Shown: positions 1-5,811 of the stretch, piece after piece
How positions within the stretch are numbered: position 1 is the stretch's first letter
How the letters are laid out: each line of letters opens with the position of its first letter
Assembly: GCA_007125275.1 (NCBI GenBank)
Contig: SLDN01000079.1
Coordinates: forward strand, 1 to 5,811
Direction of reading: 5' to 3'
Length of the DNA stretch: 5,811 bases
Source: Bacteroidales bacterium
GTDB lineage: Bacteria; Bacteroidota; Bacteroidia; Bacteroidales; UBA7960
Notes under the pieces: generated by a model
What the model was told of the DNA's origin: nothing
Database searches by the model: none
What the model saw: the letters and a program-made list of their open reading frames with translations, nothing else
Program-made: the position numbers and the translations under genes

Positions 1-81
1 AACAATTGTAGAAATCTTTGGTAAGCCTCAAAAGATCTGCAAAGGAAAGAATGCAGGCGCTTGCCGGAAAAAAACCAAACC
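1..81 (+). other. leader / intergenic DNA upstream of rplT
   Basis: No gene can be supported here. In the rplT frame there is a TAA stop at 22-24, so L20 cannot be extended past it. A second frame is open across the whole stretch but shows no recognisable protein. A third frame reads Gln-Leu-stop at 3-11, which could be the last codons of an upstream gene; rpmI (L35) would be expected from the usual infC-rpmI-rplT order, but three codons cannot prove it. Two short alternative pairings are visible in the leader: ATCTTT (14-19) with AAAGAT (31-36), or CTTTG (16-20) with CAAAG (40-44). Confidence 0.4.
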
Positions 82-426
82 ATGCCACGATCAAGTAACG
101 TAGTTGCCGCAAGGCGCAAAAGAAAAAAGCTGTTAAAGCTTACCAAGGGCTACTTCGGTGCCAGAAAAAATGTCTACACAGTAGCCAAGAATACTTACGA
201 AAAAGGTTTCACCTATGCATACCTCGACAGGCGCAACAAGAAAAGAGAATTCAGAAAGCTCTGGATCCAGCGCATCAATGCCGCCGTTAGACAATACGAC
301 TTAAACTATTCGCAATTTATAGGGAAGCTCAACGAAAAAGACGTCCGGATCAACCGCAAGGTACTTGCCGATCTGGCAATGAATCATCCCGATGCCTTCA
401 AAGCCATTGTAGATTCAGTAAAATAA
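82..426 (+). CDS. rplT: 50S ribosomal protein L20
   Basis: L20 binds 23S rRNA early in assembly of the large ribosomal subunit and is essential for that assembly. The 114-residue product has the usual family length. It opens with [31 protein letters not shown] sequence, the very basic N-terminal extension that threads into rRNA, and continues with the helical stretch containing [24 protein letters not shown] (about residues 49-70) and the globular C-terminal part with NRKVLADLA. The ATG at 82 is chosen because MPR is the conserved family N-terminus; an in-frame TTG at 61 would add seven residues with no family support. L20 is normally the last gene of the infC-rpmI-rplT operon, and the terminator just downstream agrees with that. 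In E. coli and Bacillus L20 represses its own operon by binding mRNA; whether that holds here cannot be told. Confidence 0.97.
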   Translation: MPRSSNVVAARRKRKKLLKLTKGYFGARKNVYTVAKNTYEKGFTYAYLDRRNKKREFRKLWIQRINAAVRQYDLNYSQFIGKLNEKDVRINRKVLADLAMNHPDAFKAIVDSVK

Positions 427-453
427 ACATATTTCCGGTTAATGAACACAGAG

Positions 454-482
454 AAGGGAGCTATTTCAGCTCCCTTTTTTTT
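454..482 (+). terminator. rho-independent terminator of rplT
   Basis: A perfect 9-base-pair inverted repeat, AAGGGAGCT (454-462) and AGCTCCCTT (468-476), encloses a 5-base loop ATTTC and runs into eight T residues (475-482). It begins 27 bases after the rplT stop. This is a textbook intrinsic terminator for the plus strand. The structure overlaps the last seven codons of the convergent Nudix gene. Read on the minus strand, the hairpin is followed by CTCTGTG rather than a U-run, so its effect on the facing operon is likely weaker. Confidence 0.93.
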
Positions 483-1108
483 ATGCATGCCAGGAATTCA
501 GCCATCATCATGGCAGTGGCCCCCCAAATCACATTTCCCTCAATATGATAGCAGGGCGTGCTCAACCGACTGCCGTCAGCCAATTTAATGGGTATGTTTT
601 GCAGGTTTTCTTCTAAAAGAAAATTCGTGAGTGCCACTTCAAGGATGCTTTCAACCTCAACAGGGTCAGGCTTAAACACCGGCCTGTGATGCATGACCCC
701 CACCCAGGGACTCACCTTGTGATTGCTGGGCGGAATGTATAGGTCGGTCAGTCTTCCGATGACTTCCACCTGCTCAGGATCAATGCCGATCTCTTCCTGT
801 GCTTCACGCAGGGCGGTATGCCTGAGATCGGGATCACAGGGCTCATAACGGCCACCAGGGAAGGAGATTTGTCCGCTATGAACACCATTGTATTGCGGCC
901 GACGAATGAAAACCACACCGGCTTCACCATCATCCAGAGGGTAGAGCAACAACAGCACCCCGCTTTTTAAAGGCTTATGCCCCTCTCCCATCTTCCTGAT
1001 GTCGTCGCGACGGTTGGTAGGCGCCATCCTGATCTGCGCCTCCATGCCCGGCAAACAGGAAAAATCGATAAACTTTATGTCGTCAAGTAATTTAGAAAAA
1101 GCATTCAT
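461..1108 (-). CDS. Nudix hydrolase, CoA pyrophosphatase type
   Basis: The 215-residue protein is a cytoplasmic Nudix hydrolase. The segment HSGQISFPGG (residues 77-86) directly before the Nudix box is the signature of the CoA pyrophosphatase subgroup (NudL, PCD1 and Nudt7 relatives), whose characterised members split CoA and its thioesters into 3',5'-ADP and phosphopantetheine. The box continues with REAQEEIGI at 101-109, carrying the metal-binding glutamates E102, E105 and E106. The position that is Glu in the general GX5E consensus is not Glu here; CoA-type members often vary there. The family is inferred with good confidence, but the true substrate is not proven. The ATG at 1108 lies 4 bases after the photolyase stop, so the two genes are almost certainly co-transcribed and probably translationally coupled. 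The final codons (KKRELK and a TAG at 463-461) lie inside the terminator of rplT. Confidence 0.9.
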   Translation of the reverse strand: MNAFSKLLDDIKFIDFSCLPGMEAQIRMAPTNRRDDIRKMGEGHKPLKSGVLLLLYPLDDGEAGVVFIRRPQYNGVHSGQISFPGGRYEPCDPDLRHTALREAQEEIGIDPEQVEVIGRLTDLYIPPSNHKVSPWVGVMHHRPVFKPDPVEVESILEVALTNFLLEENLQNIPIKLADGSRLSTPCYHIEGNVIWGATAMMMAEFLACIKKRELK

Positions 1109-1112
1109 ATCT

Positions 1113-2420
1113 CTATTTCAAAGCCTTTTGATAGGTGCTCAGACAACGCTCGCGCGCCATCGAATGGTCAACCATGGGTTTAGGATAATTGTCTGTTCCA
1201 AATTCAGGAATCCACTGCCGGATAAATTGCTGCCGGGGGTCAAACTTTTTTTGTTGTGATGCGGGATTAAAGATACGGAAATAGGGCGCAGCATCGCAGC
1301 CGGTACCCGCACTCCACTGCCATCCGCCATTGTTTGAAGATAGCTCAAAATCAAAGAGCTTTACTGCAAAATATGCTTCTCCCCAACGCCAGTCAATCAA
1401 GAGATGCTTGGATAAAAAGCTGGCAACCACCATTCTTAAGCGGTTGTGCATATAGCCCGTGGCATTGATCTGCCTCATACCCGCATCAACCATGGGATAA
1501 CCGGTCATCCCGGTTGTCCATTTTTCAAAATCCTCTGCAGAATCACGCCAGTCAATGCGGTCGTACAACGGCTTGAAAGCCTCATTCACCACGCGTGGAT
1601 AATGCCATAATATCATCGCATAAAACTCACGCCAAATCAATTCGTTCAGGAATGTCTCGTTAAGATTCAATGCCTCCCTGACCAATTGCCGGATGCTGAT
1701 TGTCCCAAAACGCAAATGGACGCCGAGCCGTGAGGTACCCTCCAGAGAAGGTATGTCGCGGGTCTGATCATATTTTCTGATCTTGTCAACATCGATTTCC
1801 AAAGGAGGTGCTTTCAGTTCGGATGCCTGAAAACCAATGCTTTCCATTGTTGGAAAATCCCAGTCTTTCTGACTTAAAAATGATTGAAGACCATCTTCGG
1901 AAGGATAATGTTTTGTGTGAGTTACTTGCAGATTGGATCTCCACGTACGGCTATAAGGTGTAAAAACGCGGTAAGGCTTTCCCTCACCCGTAAGTATTTC
2001 GTTTTTATCCGTGATGAGATGGTCAATGAAAGAATGAAAGCCTATGCCTTGTTCTTTCAGGAAGTCTGAAATTTTTTCATCACGTTGTATTCCATAAGGT
2101 TCGTGATCAGCATTGCAATACACGGCTTCCACATCAAAATCAGCAACCATGCGCTTAAAAACCTCGTGTGGCCGGCCTTTTTTCACGAGTATGCCCCTCC
2201 CCCCTTCCATGTTTAAGGAGCGATGCATTTTGCTGATTGCATTATAAATAAAGGAAACCCTGTGGTCGTTCACAGGCAGCGGTTCCAGTATCTCATCATC
2301 AAAAATAAAGAGCGGAAGCACCGGCTTGCCTGATTGCACAGCATGATAGAGCCCGACATTATCCTGCAGGCGCAAATCGCGACGGAACCAGAACACCACA
2401 CAAGATTGCTGTTTTTGCAC
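1113..2420 (-). CDS. phrB: class I deoxyribodipyrimidine (CPD) photolyase
   Basis: This flavoprotein uses blue or near-UV light to split cyclobutane pyrimidine dimers in DNA. At 435 residues it has the usual class I length. The N-terminal alpha/beta antenna domain opens with VVFWFRRDLRLQDN (8-21). In the FAD domain, residues aligning by motif with E. coli functional positions are all present: E260 and W263 in NELIWREFY (E274, W277), N326 and M330 in MHNRLRM (N341, M345), D357 and N363 (D372, N378), and the electron-transfer tryptophans W301, W344 and W367 (W306, W359, W382). The Met in MHNRLRM favours CPD over (6-4) photolyase, which has His there. The second chromophore cannot be assigned. 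The start is a GTG at 2420: an in-frame TAA lies eight codons upstream, TTA is the only near-start codon between, and the first internal Met (65) would delete the conserved N-terminus. It leads the Nudix gene in a two-gene operon. Confidence 0.96.
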   Translation of the reverse strand: MQKQQSCVVFWFRRDLRLQDNVGLYHAVQSGKPVLPLFIFDDEILEPLPVNDHRVSFIYNAISKMHRSLNMEGGRGILVKKGRPHEVFKRMVADFDVEAVYCNADHEPYGIQRDEKISDFLKEQGIGFHSFIDHLITDKNEILTGEGKPYRVFTPYSRTWRSNLQVTHTKHYPSEDGLQSFLSQKDWDFPTMESIGFQASELKAPPLEIDVDKIRKYDQTRDIPSLEGTSRLGVHLRFGTISIRQLVREALNLNETFLNELIWREFYAMILWHYPRVVNEAFKPLYDRIDWRDSAEDFEKWTTGMTGYPMVDAGMRQINATGYMHNRLRMVVASFLSKHLLIDWRWGEAYFAVKLFDFELSSNNGGWQWSAGTGCDAAPYFRIFNPASQQKKFDPRQQFIRQWIPEFGTDNYPKPMVDHSMARERCLSTYQKALK

Positions 2421-2455
2421 TTTTAATTTGTTTTTACAGGGTTATGGAATTGAAG

Positions 2456-2486
2456 CAAAATTAAGTATTCATTGTATGAAAAACAA
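2456..2486 (-). promoter_or_regulatory. candidate Bacteroidota-type promoter for the photolyase-Nudix operon
   Basis: Read on the minus strand, TTG (2486-2484), 20 bases, then TAATTTTG (2463-2456) matches the Bacteroidota -33 TTTG / -7 TAnnTTTG pattern. A transcript start about 7 bases on (near 2449) would leave a leader of about 30 bases before the GTG start. No ribosome-binding motif is visible; the bases before GTG are A-rich (AAACAAATTAAAA), as is common in this phylum. The match is by eye, and AT-rich DNA makes chance hits possible. Confidence 0.5.
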
Positions 2487-2506
2487 TCAAAGAAACGCTA
2501 ACTTTG
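2475..2506 (+). promoter_or_regulatory. candidate Bacteroidota-type promoter for the transporter-DUF1573 operon
   Basis: TAACTTTG at 2499-2506 is a full match to the -7 consensus TAnnTTTG. Exactly 20 bases upstream stands TATG (2475-2478), a 3-of-4 match to the -33 TTTG. The predicted transcript start is near 2513, giving a leader of about 70 bases before the ATG at 2584. The element overlaps the promoter candidate for the divergent photolyase operon by 13 bases (2475-2487). Confidence 0.5.
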
Positions 2507-2538
2507 CTGTTTATTTTTCAGAAAATGTCTGTTTCCTA

Positions 2539-2573
2539 TTCAATTGAACCTGTTTTTATTATTTAATGTTCAA
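2539..2573 (+). repeat. palindrome and inverted repeat in the transporter leader
   Basis: TTCAATTGAA at 2539-2548 is a perfect 10-base palindrome. Its right arm, TTGAAC (2544-2549), is also complementary to GTTCAA (2568-2573) across an 18-base AT-rich loop. The site falls in the predicted 5' leader of the transporter mRNA, about 10 bases before its ATG. It could be an operator or a weak hairpin near the ribosome-binding region. It may equally be chance in AT-rich DNA. Apart from this and the two promoters, the 2421-2583 gap holds nothing else I can recognise. Confidence 0.3.
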
Positions 2574-2583
2574 CGCGTAAAAA

Positions 2584-4173
2584 ATGAATGAGCTGATTTA
2601 CGAAGGTTACTTCGCCCTTTTCCTGATCATCACCCTGGGCATCATGCTTGGTGCGGTGAAATTCAAGGGTTTTTCGCTTGACTTATCGGCGGTTGTTTTT
2701 GTAGCCCTCATCATGGGGCATTATGGCATCATGGTACCGGCTGCCTTTCAAACCATTGGCCTGATGTTTTTCATCTTTACCATTGGTCTGCAGGCCGGGC
2801 CGGGTTTCTTCGATGCTTTCAGGAAGAGTGGCCGGCAGTTTTTGGGGGTTTCTGTATTTTTGGTAATGACAGCCGCGACTTTGAGCTTTTCGCTAAGCCG
2901 CTTATTTGGTCTTGACCCTTTGCTGGGCGTTGGTATTTTCAATGGTGCCCTTACCAGTACTTCCGGACTGGCAGCTGCCATCGACATCTCCGGTTCCACA
3001 CTGCCATCCATTGGCTATGGCATCGTTTACCCTGCCGGAGCCGTCATGGCCATCCTCATCATCCACCTGCTGCCTGTGCTTCTGCGGGTAGACATGAAAA
3101 AAGAAGAGCAAAAATACCTCGCCAAAAGCAAATCTGACCACCCCGAAGTGCACGAACGTAACTTTGTGATGGAAAACAAGAACATTGATGGAAGGACCAT
3201 CCGTGAAGTTGGCATCGGCGCCATGACCCGGGCGGTGATCAGCCGCATCAGGCACGGCAGCGAAGTGTTTACGCCGGGCGAAAAAACGCGTTTGTACCTT
3301 GGCGACATCGTAAAAATAATGGGCACCGAGGAGGCGCTGCAGAAAGTGGAGCTGATGATCGGTCCGCAGTCAAAGGAAAAAGTACCCCAGGCTGAGGGAT
3401 ATAAGGTCAACTGGGCACTTGTTACCAACAAAGAAGTGATCAACAAAAGCCTTAAAGAGCTGAACCTTACAGCCTTCTACAACACCACCATCACCCGCAT
3501 CCGGCGCTCCGGTGTCGACATCTCGCCCGGCGGCAACACCACCCTGCGTTTTGGTGACAAGCTGATGATTGCCGCCGACGACGATAACATGGCCAAAGTA
3601 TTGACCCTGCTGGGCAACAATGAAAAACGCCTTTCTGAGACCAACTTCCTGCCCATCAGCCTGGGAATCATCATCGGCGTATTGCTTGGCGCGGTGAATT
3701 TTCCGGTTTTTGGATTGTTTGAATTCTCGCTGGGCATTACCGGTGGAGTGCTCATCGCTGCACTGGTATTAAGCAAGATCGGCAAAACAGGGCCCATCAT
3801 CTGGACCATGTCGAGCGGCGCCAACAGCCTGTTGAGAAAACTCGGACTGCTGATGTTCCTGGCAACGGTAGGGACCAACGCCGGCGCACACATTGCAGAG
3901 GCACTGGCCGAATATGGGTGGGCCTTGCTGTACACCGGTTTGATGATCACCGCCATCCCAATGGTGCTCACCACCATTATCGGACACTACTTCCTGCACA
4001 TAAACTTTGCCACGCTGCTGGGTGTTGTAGCCGGAAGCATGACCAGCACACCCGGTCTGGCCGCCGCCGACGCCAAAACGAATACAGATGCCGCCTCGCT
4101 CGGCTATGCAACTGTGTACCCCCTGGCGCTGGTGATGATGATCATCTTTTCGCAAATATTGAGTGTGATCTGA
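2584..4173 (+). CDS. AspT/YidE-family transporter with two RCK_C domains
   Basis: This is an inner-membrane protein of 529 residues, a typical length for the aspartate:alanine exchanger (AAE) family, which includes AspT, YidE, YbjL and the succinate exporter SucE. Layout: an N-terminal membrane half (about 7-168), a soluble central part (170-352) and a C-terminal membrane half (354-528). Each half carries the family repeat: GALTSTSGLAAA with YGIVYP at 121-150, and GSMTSTPGLAAA with YATVYP at 484-513. The central part has two RCK_C (TrkA_C-like) domains, about 195-261 and 278-345, each ending in a GD strand (LGDIVKIMG, FGDKLMIAA) and a short helix; in other proteins such domains bind ligands and gate transport. 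The substrate cannot be read from the sequence; amino acids or dicarboxylates are inferred from characterised relatives. The ATG at 2584 is the start because it precedes the first membrane helix at the expected distance. It is followed 11 bases later by the DUF1573 gene, most likely in one operon. Confidence 0.92.
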   Translation: MNELIYEGYFALFLIITLGIMLGAVKFKGFSLDLSAVVFVALIMGHYGIMVPAAFQTIGLMFFIFTIGLQAGPGFFDAFRKSGRQFLGVSVFLVMTAATLSFSLSRLFGLDPLLGVGIFNGALTSTSGLAAAIDISGSTLPSIGYGIVYPAGAVMAILIIHLLPVLLRVDMKKEEQKYLAKSKSDHPEVHERNFVMENKNIDGRTIREVGIGAMTRAVISRIRHGSEVFTPGEKTRLYLGDIVKIMGTEEALQKVELMIGPQSKEKVPQAEGYKVNWALVTNKEVINKSLKELNLTAFYNTTITRIRRSGVDISPGGNTTLRFGDKLMIAADDDNMAKVLTLLGNNEKRLSETNFLPISLGIIIGVLLGAVNFPVFGLFEFSLGITGGVLIAALVLSKIGKTGPIIWTMSSGANSLLRKLGLLMFLATVGTNAGAHIAEALAEYGWALLYTGLMITAIPMVLTTIIGHYFLHINFATLLGVVAGSMTSTPGLAAADAKTNTDAASLGYATVYPLALVMMIIFSQILSVI

Positions 4174-4184
4174 AAAGCAAAATC

Positions 4185-4604
4185 ATGAAAGATATAAAGC
4201 AATTATGTTTGTTTTTAAGCTTCCAGGCTTTGTTGTTTGCATTGTCGAATATTGTCCTGGCTTCAGACGAAGGGAACGAAGCTTTGAAAAGAAGCTACCC
4301 CTGGGCGGTCATTGAAAAAGATACGATTGACATGGGGGTCTTGCAGCAAGGCATTGCTTCAAGAAGCCATTTCACAGTCAGGAATGAGGGGCGGCACGAC
4401 CTCATCATTGCCGGTGTCAGGAGCTCCTGTGGACTGATGATCCCCAACTGGCCTACAGAGCCGTTCGGGACAAAACAGGAGGCTGTGATTAATTTCAGAT
4501 ACAGTGCCAGCCGTCTTGGGCCTTTCACACGCAACATCACCATCCATACCAATGCCTACCAAAAGAACATTGTGCTCACAGTGATTGGTGAAGTAGTGCC
4601 ATAA
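4185..4604 (+). CDS. small secreted DUF1573-like protein
   Basis: A 139-residue protein with a signal peptide: a short charged start (MKDIK), a hydrophobic core at residues 7-25 and a probable cleavage after VLA26 before SDEG. No lipobox Cys is placed for lipidation, so it is predicted to be periplasmic or exported. The mature part (about 42-137) follows the DUF1573 pattern, a single immunoglobulin-like beta sandwich common in Bacteroidota: DTIDMGVLQQG, then FTVRNEG, then IAGVRSSCG, NFRYSASRLGPFTRNITIHTN and a last strand LTVIGEV. Usual members have SCGC; here the sequence is SCGLM (C82 only), so the second Cys is gone. The function of the family is unknown. The reading frame is open upstream into the transporter gene, but the ATG at 4185 is chosen because it directly precedes the signal peptide. 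The gene begins 11 bases after the transporter stop and is probably co-transcribed with it. Confidence 0.85.
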   Translation: MKDIKQLCLFLSFQALLFALSNIVLASDEGNEALKRSYPWAVIEKDTIDMGVLQQGIASRSHFTVRNEGRHDLIIAGVRSSCGLMIPNWPTEPFGTKQEAVINFRYSASRLGPFTRNITIHTNAYQKNIVLTVIGEVVP

Positions 4605-4630
4605 TAATTTATGACAGGCAGGAAAGGGTG

Positions 4631-4661
4631 TTGTAAATACGGGAAATTATTTCCATCTTTG
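4631..4661 (+). promoter_or_regulatory. candidate promoter for the aminotransferase
   Basis: TTG (4631-4633), 20 bases, then CATCTTTG (4654-4661) resembles the Bacteroidota -33/-7 arrangement, with C in place of T at the first position of TAnnTTTG. The spacing equals that of the two candidates in the photolyase-transporter gap. A start near 4668 gives a leader of about 44 bases before the ATG at 4712. This supports separate transcription of the aminotransferase. No intrinsic terminator for the preceding operon is visible in 4605-4711. Confidence 0.45.
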
Positions 4662-4668
4662 CCGGCAA
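4642..4668 (+). repeat. two palindromes in the aminotransferase promoter
   Basis: GGAAAT-T-ATTTCC (4642-4654) is a perfect 6+6 palindrome around one base and lies in the spacer between the proposed -33 and -7 elements. TTGCCGGCAA (4659-4668) is a perfect 10-base palindrome covering the end of the -7 element and the predicted start site. Their position is what one expects for repressor operators, but no regulator is known, and neither forms a good RNA hairpin (loops are too short). Confidence 0.35.
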
Positions 4669-4711
4669 TCATTACAAAACATAATTATCAACCATAACAC
4701 CATCTACTATT

Positions 4712-5811
4712 ATGCCAAAAATATCAGAAAAAGGGCTCCGCATGCCGGCCTCCCCTATCCGTAAATTAGTTCCTTATGCCGAAGCTTCCAAAAAGCGGGG
4801 CACAAAAGTTTACCACCTGAACATTGGTCAGCCCGACATTCCCACACCACAGTCGATGATCGACGCCATGCACAATCTTGATGTGAAGGTGATTGAGTAC
4901 AGCCATTCTGCGGGCATCCTGTCCTATCGTGAGAAGCTTTGCGGCTATTACGCCAAACACGGCATCCACGTTACGCCTGATGATATGATTGTAGGAGCTG
5001 GCGCTTCCGAGGCCATCCTTTTTGCGGTGCAGACCTGTCTGAACCCGGGCGATGAGATCATCATCCCTGAGCCTTTCTATGCCAACTACAATGGCTTTGC
5101 CATCAGTGCCGGCGTAGAGATCAAACCGATCATATCCAGCATCGACACAGGCTTTGCGCTGCCCCCCATCGAAGAGTTTGAGAAGGCCATCACACCAAAA
5201 ACAAAGGCCATCATGGTATGCAACCCGAACAACCCCACCGGTTATCTTTACTCTGAAGAGGAGCTGGAAGTGTTGCGCCAGATCGTTAAAAAGCATGACC
5301 TCTTCCTTTTTGCCGATGAGGTTTACCGCGAGTTTTGTTACGACGGACTGAAGCACCACTCCGTGATGAACCTGGAAGGCATCGAAAACAACGTGGTGCT
5401 CTTCGACTCGGTGAGCAAGCGTTACAGTGCCTGCGGCATCCGTATAGGTGTGATGATTTCGCGCAACAAGGAGCTGATGGCTACTGCGATGAAGTTTGCC
5501 CAGGCCCGACTGAGCCCGCCATCGCTGGGCCAGTTTGCTGCAGAGGCCGCCATTGACACCCCCGACAGTTATTTTGATGAGATCATCGCCGAATACCTGG
5601 CAAGGCGAAACACCGTTGTGGACGCGCTGGTAAAGATGAAAGGTGTGAAATGTCCCACGCCCAAAGGTGCCTTTTATGTAAATCCGCACCTGCCGATCGA
5701 CGACAGCGACAAATTCTGTCAATGGCTTCTGGAAGAATTCAGCTACGAAAATCAGACAGTGATGATGGCACCCGCAACAGGCTTTTATGCTACGCCGGGC
5801 GCCGGCAAAAG
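4712..5811 (+). CDS. PLP-dependent class I/II aminotransferase (partial, 3' end outside window)
   Basis: A cytoplasmic fold-type I aminotransferase of the aspartate aminotransferase group. 366 codons are present and the frame is still open at the right edge; a full protein of about 400 residues is expected. Motifs in order: HLNIGQPDIPTP (35-46), YSHSAGILSYREKL (63-76), GAGASEAI (95-102) over the cofactor phosphate, NPNNPTG (171-177) with N174 on the pyridine ring, ADEVY (201-205) with D202 contacting the pyridine nitrogen and Y205, then SVSKRYSACGIRIG (233-246), where K236 forms the internal aldimine and R244 holds the phosphate. The C-terminal substrate-binding arginine has not been reached. 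Amino-donor specificity cannot be assigned from sequence alone; aspartate or a broad-range aminotransferase is the usual annotation. The ATG at 4712 is favoured over the ATG at 4742 because the MPKISEKGLRMPASPIRKL segment is typical of the N-terminal arm. It follows the DUF1573 gene by 107 bases and has its own promoter candidate. Confidence 0.93.
   Translation, partial: MPKISEKGLRMPASPIRKLVPYAEASKKRGTKVYHLNIGQPDIPTPQSMIDAMHNLDVKVIEYSHSAGILSYREKLCGYYAKHGIHVTPDDMIVGAGASEAILFAVQTCLNPGDEIIIPEPFYANYNGFAISAGVEIKPIISSIDTGFALPPIEEFEKAITPKTKAIMVCNPNNPTGYLYSEEELEVLRQIVKKHDLFLFADEVYREFCYDGLKHHSVMNLEGIENNVVLFDSVSKRYSACGIRIGVMISRNKELMATAMKFAQARLSPPSLGQFAAEAAIDTPDSYFDEIIAEYLARRNTVVDALVKMKGVKCPTPKGAFYVNPHLPIDDSDKFCQWLLEEFSYENQTVMMAPATGFYATPGAGK

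Noticed and set aside
61..81. TTG start for L20 at 61
   Set aside because: It would add seven residues before the conserved MPR N-terminus of the family; the ATG at 82 fits the usual length.
1113..2420. Cryptochrome or (6-4) photolyase identity for the flavoprotein
   Set aside because: The ELIW and MHNRLRM motifs, including Met330 where (6-4) enzymes have His, and the absence of a C-terminal extension fit a class I CPD photolyase.
2748..3977. Several minus-strand open frames of 87-166 codons opposite the transporter
   Set aside because: They overlap each other and the well-supported transporter gene, with no domain, promoter or start signal of their own.
2584..4173. Internal duplication of the transporter as a gene fusion or recent repeat
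   Set aside because: The two membrane halves with TSTSGLAAA and TSTPGLAAA are the normal architecture of the AspT/YidE family, and the DNA of the two halves has diverged.
3918..4184. Upstream extension of the DUF1573 frame into the transporter gene
   Set aside because: The extra 89 residues are out-of-frame transporter sequence rich in His and Arg, and the signal peptide begins exactly at the ATG at 4185.
4766..5722. 318-codon open frame on the minus strand opposite the aminotransferase
   Set aside because: It lies wholly antisense to a gene with all the motifs of a PLP aminotransferase, its translation shows no recognisable domain, and long antisense frames are common opposite GC-biased third positions.
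1..5811. Mobile element, CRISPR array, defence or toxin-antitoxin system
   Set aside because: I looked for terminal inverted repeats, regularly spaced repeats, integrase or transposase motifs and small paired genes, and found none; the genes are chromosomal housekeeping or metabolic types.

Overview
The window looks like a piece of chromosome from a member of the Bacteroidota, probably a free-living Bacteroidales- or Marinilabiliales-like lineage. The basis is moderate. Three intergenic sites resemble the Bacteroidota promoter (a -33 TTG-like element, about 20 bases, then a -7 element close to TAnnTTTG). Start codons are preceded by A-rich stretches rather than clear Shine-Dalgarno sites. The proteins also read like Bacteroidota versions of their families, for example SVSKRYSACG around the lysine of the aminotransferase and a small secreted DUF1573 protein. 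I see no mobile element, CRISPR array, tRNA, rRNA or phage gene.

Layout: (1) 1-81 is the leader or intergenic space before rplT (ribosomal protein L20, 82-426), presumably the end of an infC-rpmI-rplT operon that begins outside the window. A strong intrinsic terminator (454-482) closes it. (2) Facing rplT on the minus strand is a two-gene operon, read from right to left: a class I CPD photolyase (2420-1113, GTG start), then 4 bases later a CoA-pyrophosphatase-type Nudix hydrolase (1108-461). The last codons of the Nudix gene lie inside the rplT terminator. (3) 2421-2583 is a divergent intergenic region with two overlapping back-to-back promoter candidates. (4) On the plus strand are an AspT/YidE-type membrane transporter with two central RCK_C domains (2584-4173) and, 11 bases on, a small secreted DUF1573 protein (4185-4604). 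(5) After a 107-base gap with its own promoter candidate and two palindromes comes a fold-type I PLP aminotransferase (from 4712), which runs off the right edge.

Functionally the window is a run of ordinary genes: translation, DNA repair plus nucleotide/cofactor clean-up, a transporter of unknown substrate with a small exported partner, and amino-acid metabolism. An amino-acid or dicarboxylate exchanger beside an aminotransferase is suggestive but not proof of a link. I found no convincing new system. The points most worth a second look are the terminator shared with a coding sequence, the transporter/DUF1573 pair with an altered SCGC motif, and the compact promoter architectures.
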